Shown one piece after another: positions 32,229-43,226 of a stretch of DNA of 64,000 nt (its first letter is position 1; every line of letters begins with the position of its first letter). The translations under genes were made by a program, and so were the position numbers. The DNA lies in contig MU863959.1 in the NCBI GenBank assembly GCA_033296885.1, positions 62,001 to 126,000 of the forward strand, given 5' to 3'. The DNA comes from Triangularia verruculosa (Eukaryota; Ascomycota; Sordariomycetes; Sordariales; Podosporaceae). Under the pieces are notes generated by a model that saw only the letters and a program-made list of their open reading frames with translations, ran no database searches and was not told the origin of the DNA.

Positions 32229-35200
32229 CTACACTCGTCGACGCTTGGGCGGTGGCATTCTCCTCTCGTCCAAATCATTTTCAGTCTCATATGCCGAGGC
32301 TCGCGATACCATTGTGGTGCTGTATCCAGGCTGACTAGCAATGTACTCTTCTCCGAAAAGCTTGCACAAAATCACAAGACCCCTTGATCTGAGGCCCTCA
32401 CCCATGCAGCGGTCCACCAAGGCTGCCCTCAACATCTTGAGGAATCTGGCGCGGTTACTGGCAGTTCTTGTTTTTTCTATCAGAGCTTGTTTGTCATTGC
32501 TGAGCTGGAGGAATAGCTCAACCAATTGGTGAGCCCAATCACTTTGACTGTCAGTTTTCGGACTCTCGGTCTCGATGTATCTGGTGCAGGCATTCCACAC
32601 AGTTGTTGGACCGTCTCGACCTTCTTCGCTGATGAATGGTTCCATTGAATTACAACCACTAATCAGTAGATGCTTAATGACCTGAACAATTCTCCACTGG
32701 TCGACGGGAAGAGGTTCTGATCCGAATGCCTTCACAAAGCTGTTAACGAATGGTCGATAGAGCGCGTGATATACAAGAGGGTAGCGGCCACGACGACGAT
32801 GCAAGTGTTCGGTTAGACCATGGCGCTGAGCGTAGAAGTCGAATATCTCCACGATACCCAATTCAATGACTATGACCAGACCGATCTCGTCTGGCACAGG
32901 CACTCGTTCCTTGCCTCGGTTGGTGGTATTAGCTGAAGTGATATTCCGAAAAACCTGCTCCGATTCAGCGTGCAGAAGGACGTCTTGCCAAGTCAAAATG
33001 AATGAAATGACAGTATCGACTGGTTGCTGTCCCATGGTGAGAGCATCAGAGAGCCATTTTAGTGCCACACCAATGCACCAACCAGAGGTCAAGAATGGCA
33101 GCTGAGCTGTATACATCCAGATAGAAGACAATGCAAGATGCGAGTTGAACGAGGCATCCCTGATCTGCAGTAGATCGAGATCCCATGCCCCTTCCGTTTG
33201 GAGGAACTCAACCACTGTACGGTGGAAGAAGACCACCTCGGAAATGAGGAATTCTTCTCGTGATGTTATTTCCAGCAATCCACCACAGCGACTGTTGAGG
33301 CGGCCGGCGAAGTCTTCGCACAAATTCCCCAGACCTTCCATCATATTTTCGTCGACGAGAGAGCATGCAGCGTGATTCTGATGATTACGATCGACTAATG
33401 CGAAGCCGGCAAGACGTAGGTATCCAGGGCGCTCGTTCTGCACAGAGTCGAAGCAAATCCGAAGATATTTGGCACCTTGTTGTTGGTAGCCCTTTGATAC
33501 CCTGCCCATCATGTGTACAAACATGTCTGTCAGTTCCCGGGGAAGCTCTGCTATCCGCCGCTCCAGTTCTTGTATCCGATCCTTATTGACGAAGCCCCTC
33601 TCAAGTGACATGGAGGCAAGAACAACCCAGATAAAAACACCGTCCGCCTTTTCACACAGCGTATCCATGAGTCCCAGTGCTCGAAGTCTCGTATCGGGCC
33701 TCTCTAGTAGGGCAGTCATATATCGGTGGGAGCCTAGCTTGTCACGCACATACAGCGTAATGTCGTCTTGAGTGGCCTCTTGCATCCGTAACATCGGGTG
33801 ACCTGAGAAGCTTTCGATGAATTCTGGTTCCGGGCGGCTCGATACCACCAGCTTGATGTTTGGGCTGCGGGCCAGAGATTGGATGAAAGAGATCACCTCC
33901 AAATTGTCGCAGTCGTACTCATCAAGTCCGTCAACGAACACGCACAGCTTCACTGGCAGTTGACCTAATGCGAGAAACGCGCTGATCACCTCGCTGTGGG
34001 TTGGTAGGTCAATTGACTGGTCGTCAGAGGCGGCTAGAGTCTCTTTCCACATCCCAGGTAAGAGCTCAGGAATCCACGATTTGTTGTGGCTGAGAATATC
34101 ATATAAAAGGGTTCTTGTGAGACCTGTCAAAGACTTTTGCTCTCTTGTGCCAAGGTAGTAGAAAAAGAAGTGTGGCGTCACCAGCTCAACACCGGCTGCC
34201 CACGTAGCTAGGAGTGATTTGGTTGTAACATGATCGACGAGGTACTTCATCAGGGTGGATTTACCGCTTCCAGCCTTCCCAGATATCCTAAGCGGCGCGT
34301 TAGTTCTTTGTTTTGCGTAGACTGAGATAAACAGCTCCACATACCAATAGATACCTGATCCAGATCGAAGCCAGTGCGATAGGTCTGTCCAGCCTTGGTC
34401 TGGCGACGGTGGTGTGAAGACCCATTTCAGGGTTGCGGAATGCGCAGGGTGAATGTACTCCCGTCGCTCGGCAATCTTCCGAAACCAAAGCCGATTCAAC
34501 AGTCGAGTGTGGAACTGCTCAAGACCGCTCTTTCCCGCCACGACAACACTTTGCTCCTGGGCCAACGCTGGAATAAGAGGCAGGCTATCTTGCCTGAAAT
34601 TCGCCAAAACACCTCCCTGATACGAGTGGGCAATCGGCGGCACAAGCTCGTTTAATTTTGCGATAAAGTAGGAGATGTCGTTGAGCAGGGACTCAAACTT
34701 TTCCTTGTCAAGTGCCACCCACCGTACTTTGGAGAATACGGACAAGCGTTTCTGCCTCACAGCCATTACCTCGCTGTCGGTGTTGCGCGCGCCCACCTGC
34801 AGCCTCTCAAAAGAGTTGGTGAAATCCAACATTCTCGGTCCGCTGATTAAATTTGCTCCGGAAGCGACATCATCATCCGATCGCTGTGGTCGGAGGCCAT
34901 ATCTCGTTTGGATTTCTGACGATTTCCCAGCTAACGTATATTATAAGCGAGTCGTACATATAAGCGAGTCGTACAGTCTCCACCACGACGCGTCCTCCTT
35001 ACACCTAACATCAATTTTTTCCACAACCCAACATGCCTCCTACTTCAAAGGAAGCTAGGATACTCTTAGCCCTTAAGGCTCTCTAAAAGGACGAAAAATT
35101 AAGCCTCCGAGCTACAGCTAAGCTCTACAATATACCACCTATAACTCTCTCTAACCGACGCGCCGGCCGGCCTACACAACGCGATATAACACCTAATTCG

Positions 35201-37062
35201 AAAAAGCTAACTTAATCGGAAGAGAAAGCTATTATCCGATATATTATTAAGCTATATACGCGAGCTTTTTTACCAAGATTACGTAGTATAGAAGATATAG
35301 CTAACCAACTATTACGTATATACAACGCGCTCCTTATTAATAAACTCTAGGTATATAACTTCGTTAAATATTAACTATAACTCCGTACGCGTTTTATATA
35401 TAGATATAACTATTAAAGGGCTAAATATAAAAATCTAAAGGTTATTATTAAGTAGTTTACGTTTATACAGAATATTAAAGTTAAATATAATATTATAAAT
35501 AATAATATTTATAACTTTAACGAAACTAGATTTATAATAAGTATTATTTTTATAAGTATAGTAATTATAATTTCGGATAACTTTAGTAAAGTAAAATTAA
35601 TTTAGTTTAATAATTATAAATAAATAACGGTAATCTAAGGAGTTAATACTTTTAGTTAAACTATCCCTTTTTTTATTATCTTAACTATATAGTATTATTT
35701 TATTAATTAATATATTAAGTATAACCTACCGTCTACCTAATATATTATAATTACCGATAATAACTGAACTATTAATCCGGTAAATTTAAATTAAATTAAG
35801 TACTTTAACTATTATATAGCGTCCCGTATAAAAGGTAAATACCAGTTATTAATCCTCGACGGTTACAAAAGCTACTATTCAACTGGATTTGAATATTATT
35901 ACTAATAGAATAATATTATTACGCTCTATATACCTTTATATTCTTCCTACCTCCTTTAACTACTCGATATTAACTACTTTAAGCCGCTAAAATAAGCGTA
36001 CGGTTACTAAATCGAAGATTTAATATACGTATATATTAACTATATAAATAAGATCGAGTTCCTCTATACCTTTTGTAAAGCCTTCTTCGCCTTTATAACG
36101 GAGAAAAATATATAAGATAGTTTTATAGGTACTAGCCTTATACCGTACAATCTAAAAAAAATACTTTCTAAGCTAAATATAAAGCTTCGTATGCCAACAC
36201 CCCCGACCTTATAGCCCGGCACTCTATAACCTTAGGTATTCCAGATACTACAAAACCCCCGAGAAGTCAACTTACAATTAACGCTTATTAAAACTTACAT
36301 TACTAACTATTAAAATAGCTCCCCGACTTTAATATTAACTACAGTAGACCAACTTACTAAAGATACAACGGCTATAATATACTAGGTGGCTCTCTTTCGT
36401 ATAAAGAACGCTTTACTCCGTAAAGTTAACGAGGCTTTAAGTAAGCGCCGGAGAGCCAAAAAAACACATATATAGCTTAGAGGATTACTTACTATACAAG
36501 ATGTACAGGATCTACTAGACTAGAAGGCCGTGGGTGGGGAGGTAGTGGAAGAAATATAGCCGGATAGCGGTAATGTAGGGGGGGCTTGTACGAAGGTTCG
36601 GTGCTGTAGTATGTGCGGCAAGCCTGGCCATAACGCGCGTATTTGCTAGGAGGCTAGGGAATCATCTAATTTAGCCGTTTCTAATATAATTGTAGTTGCT
36701 TCCTAATGTTGTTGCGGTATAATTGAGGATAGTTGTTGTAGGGTGGTGGAGACTGTACGACTCGCTTATATGTATGACTCGCTTATAATATCCGTTAGTT
36801 GGCGCATTTGGCGGAGAATCTTCTCGACCGTCTGCGCTGTGCTTCCCGATAGAAGCCGACGGTCGCAGTCTGATTGAACCAGCCGCACCCGCTCCGCCCA
36901 TTGTAGGAAGAGTGCCTTTTCCACATCAAGCTTGGTGTTGAGAAGCTCCGCATCGTGGCGCATAGAACGAAGTGCCGATATGTGTGACAGGCCTTCGAGG
37001 CAATCGTTGAATATCCCGGCCAGGGCAATGACGCCCACAACGAGACCTGCAGCTTCGGCCAT
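32229..37062 (-). pseudogene. HeLo-NACHT NLR (STAND) gene interrupted by a Fot1-like transposon
   Basis: Fungal NLR of the allorecognition/cell-death class. The N-terminal part (37062-36789) is a HeLo-type helical domain: GLVVGVIALAGIFNDCLEGL, then LLNTKLDVEKALFLQWAERV. The frame then meets a transposon (36788-34941) and resumes at 34940 without loss of frame if the element and one TA are excluded. A 57-bp intron (34344-34288) precedes NACHT. Walker A is ISGKAGSGKSTLMKYL, Walker B is CVFVDGLDEYD, and a sensor KLVVSSRPEPEF follows. The remaining about 600 residues are helical, with no visible ankyrin, WD or TPR array, and end in the basic RRMPPPKRRRV. As it stands the insertion puts stops between HeLo and NACHT. 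A truncated NACHT protein from ATG 34832 is possible. Confidence 0.85.
34941..36788 (+). mobile_element. Fot1/pogo-class Tc1-mariner DNA transposon, RIP-degraded
   Basis: 1848 bp flanked by TA (34939-34940 and 36789-36790). The terminal inverted repeats are about 46 bp (34941-34986 and 36743-36788), starting TTATAAGCGAGTCGTACA. They contain the 17-mer TATAAGCGAGTCGTACA twice in tandem and differ at one base. A plus-strand transposase frame starts about 35032 (MPPTSKEARILLALKAL) with a helix-turn-helix DNA-binding lead (SLRATAKLYNIPP, NRRAGRPTQRD). It ends near 36640 with a CCHC zinc knuckle (CSMCGKPGHNARIC). The centre is extremely AT-rich and full of TAA/TAG codons, as expected from repeat-induced point mutation, so it is not self-mobile. 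It disrupts the NLR gene on the opposite strand. Confidence 0.9.
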
Positions 37063-38834
37063 TCTAGCGACTTAGCTTCGCGATGTTGAATTGTGTGGAT
37101 GGAGTCTATGAGGCGTTGGCTGAATTAACCACAGTCGTCACTGGTTAAGGAGTCAAGATGGTTTACGCGCTAAATATCTCGTGACTACGAGCTGAGGGGT
37201 GCATGCTGTGGCTGAAAGGCAATGCGGCTATTGGTTGGATGCCTTTAGAATCTCGAACCAATCCATCTACGGACAGCGTTCTGGGCGGGTACTAGTGCCT
37301 TAAGATCCTGTCTTGAACATATATAAGGAAACAAAATGTGCTCTAGTACCTGCCCGGGAAAAGGCATTGGTGAGATCTCAGTCGAAGAGGTAGTGAATGA
37401 TAGTTGAAGGCCAAGTGCCTTCCTTTGCCCACAAACTGTGTCACGTAGAAGAACTTGGAAGCCTCTGGTCGATCAGCGACTGTTCAGCAGAGTAGACAAT
37501 TGAAACATGCACTGGCCCCTGTTGGCCCAGAGGCGGGCTGTCCTCGTGTGCCTGCACTTCTAGCAGCAGATTACCTGGTATCTGCCCGGGCACTCACACT
37601 GAAGTAGCCACCTTACCCTTCGAGCAGTCGGTAATTTCTAGTAGGACTTGCCGGTTCCTGTTCTAGACATGTTCTGAATCTGGCACTCCAGATGAAATCG
37701 TAGAAAGCCCCCGCAGCGCGCCACATCTAGGACATCCCACTCTTTGGCGACCGATGACGATAAGAAGGCCCCTTGAACGAGCCCCCGCGCGATCTGTCAA
37801 AGTAAACCTGACCGATCAAGGTACCGGGAAAAATTATAAGTAGCGCGCTGCCCAATACGTTCGAACTCCTGGCTCACCCATCAACAAGCGCTTTTACAGA
37901 AACCACACTCTGTTCTAGCTACTCGTCCAAGAAGCCCGATGGAGGCTCCGAGAAACCCCCAGTCAAGAAGTGATTGTTCAACTATCTGTCATAGCTCATT
38001 GAACCTGGCAGCTGCTACTTGGCGAGGTGTCAACCATCACCGAACCTTTCACCTCGGGCATTCGCTGGACGCTTTTGACTTTGCGTGTGGACCGTGTGAG
38101 TGCGGATGGTTTCTTTGTTGGGCAGTAGCTATAATCACTGACTTTGAACTGCGGTGTCTTGATAATGCAGCCTTGGTGGAGGGGCTATAGACAATAGTCG
38201 AAACAGTTGCAATGGAGCCATCATTAAATGCAACACTCGACACATAACTTGAAATGTAATGTAAATTCTCTCCGTGCATATCATTCTCCGTGATGCCCGT
38301 CTCTCTTGGGTATGCTACGTCTCTGGTGAGCAGGGCCATATCCATCGGACTGAACACCATCCGTTTACGCCCCCACGCAATGAGGCGACACATGTAACAT
38401 GATCACGTAGAGGAGCTTGCGAACCACAGTGTATTACTTGATGTCCGTGGATGGCCCTTCGTTACACAACTAGTATCAACACGTGTCCAGCATCACCATA
38501 ACACAGACCACCTGGAGATGACATCGGGAAAAGCGGCAACCACCGCGCGGCATCGTAGCACACCTGCAACGCCAAACTCGCGTATGACCTTTTGGAAATG
38601 ACCTTCGTTTCCCATTCAGCCTCCCCTCTCATTCAGCCTCCCCTGATGATGGCATGCGGTAGTAGGTATAAAATCTCCCCATTCTCCAGCTTTGAACCTC
38701 CTCTCCGACTCACCACATCCAACAAACATTCAATACCCCTGCGAGTGGCCTATCCCACCAGCACTACCGAGCCTTAAATTGACACTGTCAAGAAACGATA
38801 ATCAACACACCAACCGAGCTCAACAGTTTCCATA
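37063..38834. other. Intergenic; upstream of the NLR, with a small C-terminal relic
   Basis: About 1.8 kb without an intact gene. At 37926-37970 the plus strand encodes KKPDGGSEKPPVKK and a stop, similar to the end of the small ORF at 38835-38993 (PPKPDGGVEKRPTKTK and stop). This suggests a partial duplicate. A TATAAAA box lies at 38667-38673, upstream of that small ORF. Confidence 0.4.
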
Positions 38835-38993
38835 ATGGACGGCCGAAAGAAAGATGGATCCACGGAACCCCCCAAGAGACCTGTCGGCGAGCCCAGCAAG
38901 AGACCCGTCGGCGAGCCCGCCAAAAGAAGCGGTGGCAACGAGCCCCCTAAGCCCGATGGAGGTGTTGAGAAGCGCCCCACCAAAACCAAGTAG
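38835..38993 (+). CDS. Small Lys/Pro-rich repetitive ORF
   Basis: Predicted 52 aa starting MDGRKKDGSTEPP, with the tandem unit KRPVGEPS/KRPVGEPA and a basic end KRPTKTK. It has a TATAAAA box about 165 bp upstream and a paralogous C-terminal fragment about 1 kb upstream, which together argue that it is a real, very small gene. There is no signal peptide; it would be intrinsically disordered. Family not recognised. Confidence 0.4.
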   Translation: MDGRKKDGSTEPPKRPVGEPSKRPVGEPAKRSGGNEPPKPDGGVEKRPTKTK

Positions 38994-39349
38994 AGTCGAG
39001 CATGGGCCTGGAAAAGAACGCAAGCGGATGTGTCTGTCATTCTTGAGGCGCTGGGCGCGGTTGGTGACGAAGAAACGGGTTTTCTAGCTATTCATGATAT
39101 TGGCTTTTGATTATTGAACGTTTTCACTGGAGGCTAGGGATAGCAACGGGAGCTAGTATGGGATAGCACTTGAACCAGGACTCAAAATAAGTTGCGATAT
39201 CAACTGTTGCTTCAATGCAGCTGTGAGTGATCTCTACATACACCAGTAATTATTTTCATCATTCCCAAAAGAGCCAATCTTGACCATGTGAAAACCCATA
39301 CACCCCTACAAGCAAACAAAAAAAGGGATCTTTCTCAACACGTTCGTCA

Positions 39350-40759
39350 TTATCTGGGATCATCATGCCCAAAGGCTTCCCCATAAATCTCGTATAAACT
39401 GTCCAACCAGTGCCCCAGTATTTCCATGGCCTCCTTCGCGTGTTTGACCTCCACGTTGCTATTCTCGTGCTCCGACTGCGCCAATTGCTCTCTGCAGTTG
39501 TCCATCACCCCCTCATAGGCCTCAATCAATAGCAGCACCTGCAACTTGGCTGCCTGCGGATCCTCGTCAACGCCTTGTCTCTTCGGGAACAGTGCCTTCT
39601 TCAGCTCATCAGTGAGCATGTTGGTGCATATTTGCAAGGCAAGGGAGGTCTTGCAGTTCTCCCCTTTCGGGATCTTGAATCGCGGGGAAGGCGGCTTCGG
39701 GCTCTGTGCGACAGCAGGTTTGCTGCTTGAGGCTACTGGCGAACGCGGGGGAGCCACCCGACTGTGGTTCATGGCTCGCTGCTTCCGCTGTGGAGCCTGC
39801 GGAGGAATGGCAGGTGGCGTAGACTCCTCTTCGGAACCACGTTCGCTGCTATCCACCACTGTGATGGACGATGCCGCTGACACAGGCGGGGTGACGGAAT
39901 CAATCTGCGCACTAAAAGACTGGTGCTGAGGCGAGGAAGGCATCTCGACGATGACCTGCTTGGCAACAGTTGACTGTCTATATGCCGATTCACTAGGTTG
40001 GGGCCGGTAGAGCGAGATCTGTGAACGCTTGAGGTCCAGTTCTGATGGCCGCCTTTTGATGATAGGGTAAAGTTCTGGACTGTTGACTTGTTCCATCGCG
40101 TCAAAGTCCGGAAGGATCGACCGATAAGCGTCGGCCAAAATTGAGGCTCTGTCGTGAAGAGGGGGTTTGGGGTTTGACTGAGGATCCGGCTGTGGATAAA
40201 TGGCGGGAACGAGTTTGAACGTTGGCGACTTTTGTTGTGCGACAAAGTGAAGCCTCGAAGTATTCTGAGGAGTGCATTTAGACAGAGGCCGAGGCTTTTC
40301 CCTCACCTTTGTCAAAGTGCCCTCGCTGCTGCTATGATCGGGAGCCCTGGAAGAGCCCGTGGAGAGTGTCAGAGTCTCGTAAATTGGCAAGCATGGCAAC
40401 TCCGGAAGACTGGCGGAAGTGCGTGGTTGGCGCTGGGGCCGGGGGATGTTTTCGAAGGAGACATGATTTCCCATAGGGTAGCTGAATTCCTGTGGAGGTT
40501 CGCTTTCTTTTGCATATAGGCGAACAAGTGACTTTTTCGTCAACCTTTTCCTTGAGACATTGGCTGGGGGTGAGTCGGTCGGGGTTTTTGCATCTCGACT
40601 CCTGAATAAGGCGAGCAGAGACATGCTGCTGGTGTCGATACCGCGTGGCAAGGGGCAACGTAGATGCGGTGCACTGCCAAACGGAGTGGCTGTGTTGGTT
40701 GCCGTGTACAGTGGCTGTCCAGGTGATGAGGAAGGGTCTTGCTGTTTTTGTTCCGTCAT
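39350..40759 (-). CDS. Hypothetical disordered protein with a C-terminal helical region
   Basis: 469 aa, single exon, ATG at 40759 (MTEQKQQDPSSSPGQP). The first about 370 residues are Ser/Pro/Gln-rich and probably disordered, with basic patches such as NVSRKRLTKKSLVRLYAKE. The last about 100 residues look folded and alpha-helical (SLALQICTNMLTDELKKALF, KLQVLLLIEAYEGVMDNCRE, KHAKEAMEILGHWLDSLYEI). No membrane segment or catalytic motif is visible. This layout is common in fungus-specific scaffold or signalling proteins, but I do not recognise a family. Confidence 0.7.
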   Translation of the reverse strand: MTEQKQQDPSSSPGQPLYTATNTATPFGSAPHLRCPLPRGIDTSSMSLLALFRSRDAKTPTDSPPANVSRKRLTKKSLVRLYAKESEPPQEFSYPMGNHVSFENIPRPQRQPRTSASLPELPCLPIYETLTLSTGSSRAPDHSSSEGTLTKVREKPRPLSKCTPQNTSRLHFVAQQKSPTFKLVPAIYPQPDPQSNPKPPLHDRASILADAYRSILPDFDAMEQVNSPELYPIIKRRPSELDLKRSQISLYRPQPSESAYRQSTVAKQVIVEMPSSPQHQSFSAQIDSVTPPVSAASSITVVDSSERGSEEESTPPAIPPQAPQRKQRAMNHSRVAPPRSPVASSSKPAVAQSPKPPSPRFKIPKGENCKTSLALQICTNMLTDELKKALFPKRQGVDEDPQAAKLQVLLLIEAYEGVMDNCREQLAQSEHENSNVEVKHAKEAMEILGHWLDSLYEIYGEAFGHDDPR

Positions 40760-41690
40760 CGGCAGGTCTCATGAGCCCGCGGTTGACCATGTCGCCATCA
40801 TTGTATGCCCGTGCCGGGCCTCGAGACTGTGATCCCTGGGCACTGGACAGGAGTTTTCCTCAGTAGCCCCATCTTGACATGCGGGGAAGCGACCTAAGAG
40901 GAGGAGGCACTGGCTTCGGTGGACGTTTCAAGGGCCGGCGTCGAAGTCAATTTTCTGTCTTGGTCCGCGCGAACAGGATGGTTGGAACGGTGACCGGCTC
41001 TTTGTGATGTTGACTTAACGATCCAAGTTCAATGGAGAAGTTTCAGATGGTATCTTTAGCGACAGTCATTTTCCTTGGAAATTCTTTCCTCGTGGACGTT
41101 CGCGAGCCTTTCTTTCGATGTCGTTCATGACGATCTCGACATGTGGTTCAGTGGAGATTCTCAACTGTTGGCGCCCTGAAACTTGGCAGCTGCTGGCGCT
41201 AGCGTTGGTGAGATTAGCGAGCACGCCAGGGAGCTTGGGCCACCGCTTAGTTGATCCTCAGGCTGTCGTGTCAACGCTTCCCACTCCCGTCGTCTCCGAG
41301 TTCCCGTCTTCGCTGCCTTTTTGTCTGACATTGGTTAAGGAAGGTCCGCTGCAAGTAGTCGAAAAAAGGCGTCCGCAAAAAATACTAAGCAACAAGGCCC
41401 GGGCTGACTGGGAGCCTCGGTGACAAGGGACAACCCCACCAGCCCGAAACAACGCCATTGTCGTCGAACTTGAGGAGGATCTTTGTTATACACAATAGCA
41501 TTATTGTCGTCAGTTACCCCCACCGCTGTCAAGATGTAACCTCTGTCTTTGTTTGAGGTGGTCCATGGTTGGCTATAAGACTGTGTACTCCGACCCAGAA
41601 AACTGACCAGTCATACCCACCTTCAAACCACGAACCATACGGTAAGTTTTCGTTTGCAAGCGATACCACCACCGACAACTGCCCACAAAA
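40760..41690. other. Intergenic between divergent genes
   Basis: Holds the promoters of the disordered-protein gene and of the TBP-like gene. A consensus GTAAGT at 41642, before the TBP-like ATG, could be a donor of a 5'-UTR intron, but no clear acceptor was fixed. Confidence 0.35.
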
Positions 41691-42362
41691 ATGGCCGACT
41701 CTAACCAAGTTGACAGAAATCGAGACATCTCCCCAGAGCTTGAAACATTAGAGTACCAGCCAGACTGGCCTGTTCCTCAAGTTCAGAACTTCGTCGCCAC
41801 CGCCAATCTTGACTGCCGCATTGACCTCTACCACCTCTCTCAGCAAGCACGCAATGTCGAGTACAGACCTCGCCGCTTGGCTGCTGTGATCATGCGCATC
41901 CGAGATCCTCGAACAACAGCATTGATTTTCGCAAGCGGGAAAATGGTCGTCATAGGTGCCAAGAGCGAAGCCCTGGCTCGTCTTGCGGCTAGAAAACACG
42001 CTTATGCGGTTCAGAAGTGTGGCTACAAGCCAAAGTTCCTAGACTTCAAGATCCAGAACATCGTCGCGAGTGTCAATGTCGGCTTCAACGTTAGACTGGA
42101 GGGGCTAGCTAACAGGTATCACGCAGTTGGCGCACGGTATGTGCCTGAAATATTCCCAGGCCTGTCCTTCAAGCAGTATCTAGGCAATAACGCGGATGGG
42201 TCACCGCGATCTTCTCCAACGCTTCTGATATTCACGTCAGGAAAGATTGTTGTCACCGGCGCGAAGACGGAAGATGACGTTAAGGTCAGTTTCGGCCGGG
42301 TGTATCCTCTTCTTTTTGACTTTCGATTTGACTCTGATCCAACGAGCACCACCAAGAAGTAG
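41691..42362 (+). CDS. Divergent TATA-box-binding-protein paralog (TBP-like factor)
   Basis: 223 aa in one exon. Both TBP saddle repeats are present. The first, about residues 30-110: VQNFVATANLDCRIDL, AAVIMRIRDPRTTALIFASG, KMVVIGAKSEALARLAARK. The second, about 121-211: IQNIVASVNVGFNVRLEGLA, VPEIFPGLSF, LLIFTSGKIVVTGAK. TBP bends DNA by inserting four Phe. Here Phe80, Phe155 and Phe181 are kept, but the first (in the usual RFAAVIMRI context) is Leu63. About eight residues (NNADGSPR) are inserted before the last strands. The canonical fungal TBP is far more conserved and normally has introns, so this is a second, diverged and intronless copy. It is expected to be nuclear; DNA or TFIIB binding is unproven. 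Confidence 0.88.
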   Translation: MADSNQVDRNRDISPELETLEYQPDWPVPQVQNFVATANLDCRIDLYHLSQQARNVEYRPRRLAAVIMRIRDPRTTALIFASGKMVVIGAKSEALARLAARKHAYAVQKCGYKPKFLDFKIQNIVASVNVGFNVRLEGLANRYHAVGARYVPEIFPGLSFKQYLGNNADGSPRSSPTLLIFTSGKIVVTGAKTEDDVKVSFGRVYPLLFDFRFDSDPTSTTKK

Positions 42363-42544
42363 CAGGTAAGTATGCCTCCACAAGACACACACTAGGATTA
42401 CACGTCAAGATAGATTTTTCATGAGAGCCACTGGCTGGCCAGTGGCTACTCACACCTAATACGACCTTGCTCATGATGATAGAGGCAAGGGTAGACAAAG
42501 AAAGGTTTCCGACCTACACTACTAATAGACCAATATCAGCCAAC

Positions 42545-42850
42545 CTAGAAATGACCCTTGATCCTCAAGTCCGAATGATTTTCTTTGTCCAGTAACTGCC
42601 TTGAATCCCAATACCTTTCAAGTCCGTCGTATCTGAACGGCCAATTGTTGCCTTTGTTCCTGACAGCTGACGTCCCAACAAACCCCTGCTGTTCGGTTCG
42701 GTCACATCTCCCCCAGTTCGCAACGTAACACCGTTGCATCCCGCCATACTCCCGTGTCTCCCAAATCCGCCCATCGGCCGGGCACGGCAGGGCAGACAGG
42801 TCAACCCCGCATAGGTCGGAGGGAACAACTCCAAACAGAGAACTTGGCAT
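42545..42850 (-). CDS. Hypothetical small protein (uncertain)
   Basis: 101-aa frame starting MPSSLFGVVPSDLCGVDLSA, with Cys in LCGV, LPCPAD, QRCYVA and GRCDR. No signal peptide is directly encoded, and another overlapping minus-strand frame (42966-42565) is also open. It may be a small cysteine-rich protein with a missed 5' exon, or noise. Confidence 0.25.
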   Translation of the reverse strand: MPSSLFGVVPSDLCGVDLSALPCPADGRIWETREYGGMQRCYVANWGRCDRTEQQGFVGTSAVRNKGNNWPFRYDGLERYWDSRQLLDKENHSDLRIKGHF

Positions 42851-43226
42851 GTCGGTACATGGCCGCCATTTAGGCGATACTTGGCATTCAACGATCTGAT
42901 TCGCGGGATCGGTTCTCTAATAGAAAATACGCCCGGCCTTCTGCTCGTCACGTTAGCTCCTGGCAAGATGCCTTACCCGCAAGGCAGAGTTTGCACCAGT
43001 GGAATATGGTTCGAAGGATCTACATATTGGAATGCAAAAGGGAAGGTGATATGGCGGGATGGGGGAGTTGTATGTGACGTACCCGATAGCCAGGTAGGTG
43101 GAGATTGGGGGAGAAGGGGTTGGTAAGGTATAAAGTAATGGGGTATCTTGCCGTGAAGTTTCCATTCTATCGGATCAGTTCATCAAGGCAGTGTACGACA
43201 GGAGAAATACGACGACGATCACCAAG
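42851..43226. other. Upstream region of the sugar transporter
   Basis: About 370 bp; no site assigned. Confidence 0.3.

Noticed and set aside
34941..36788. AT-rich block considered as a centromere-like or mitochondrial insertion
   Set aside because: TA duplication, paired TIRs and transposase motifs at both ends identify it as a RIP-mutated Fot1-like element.
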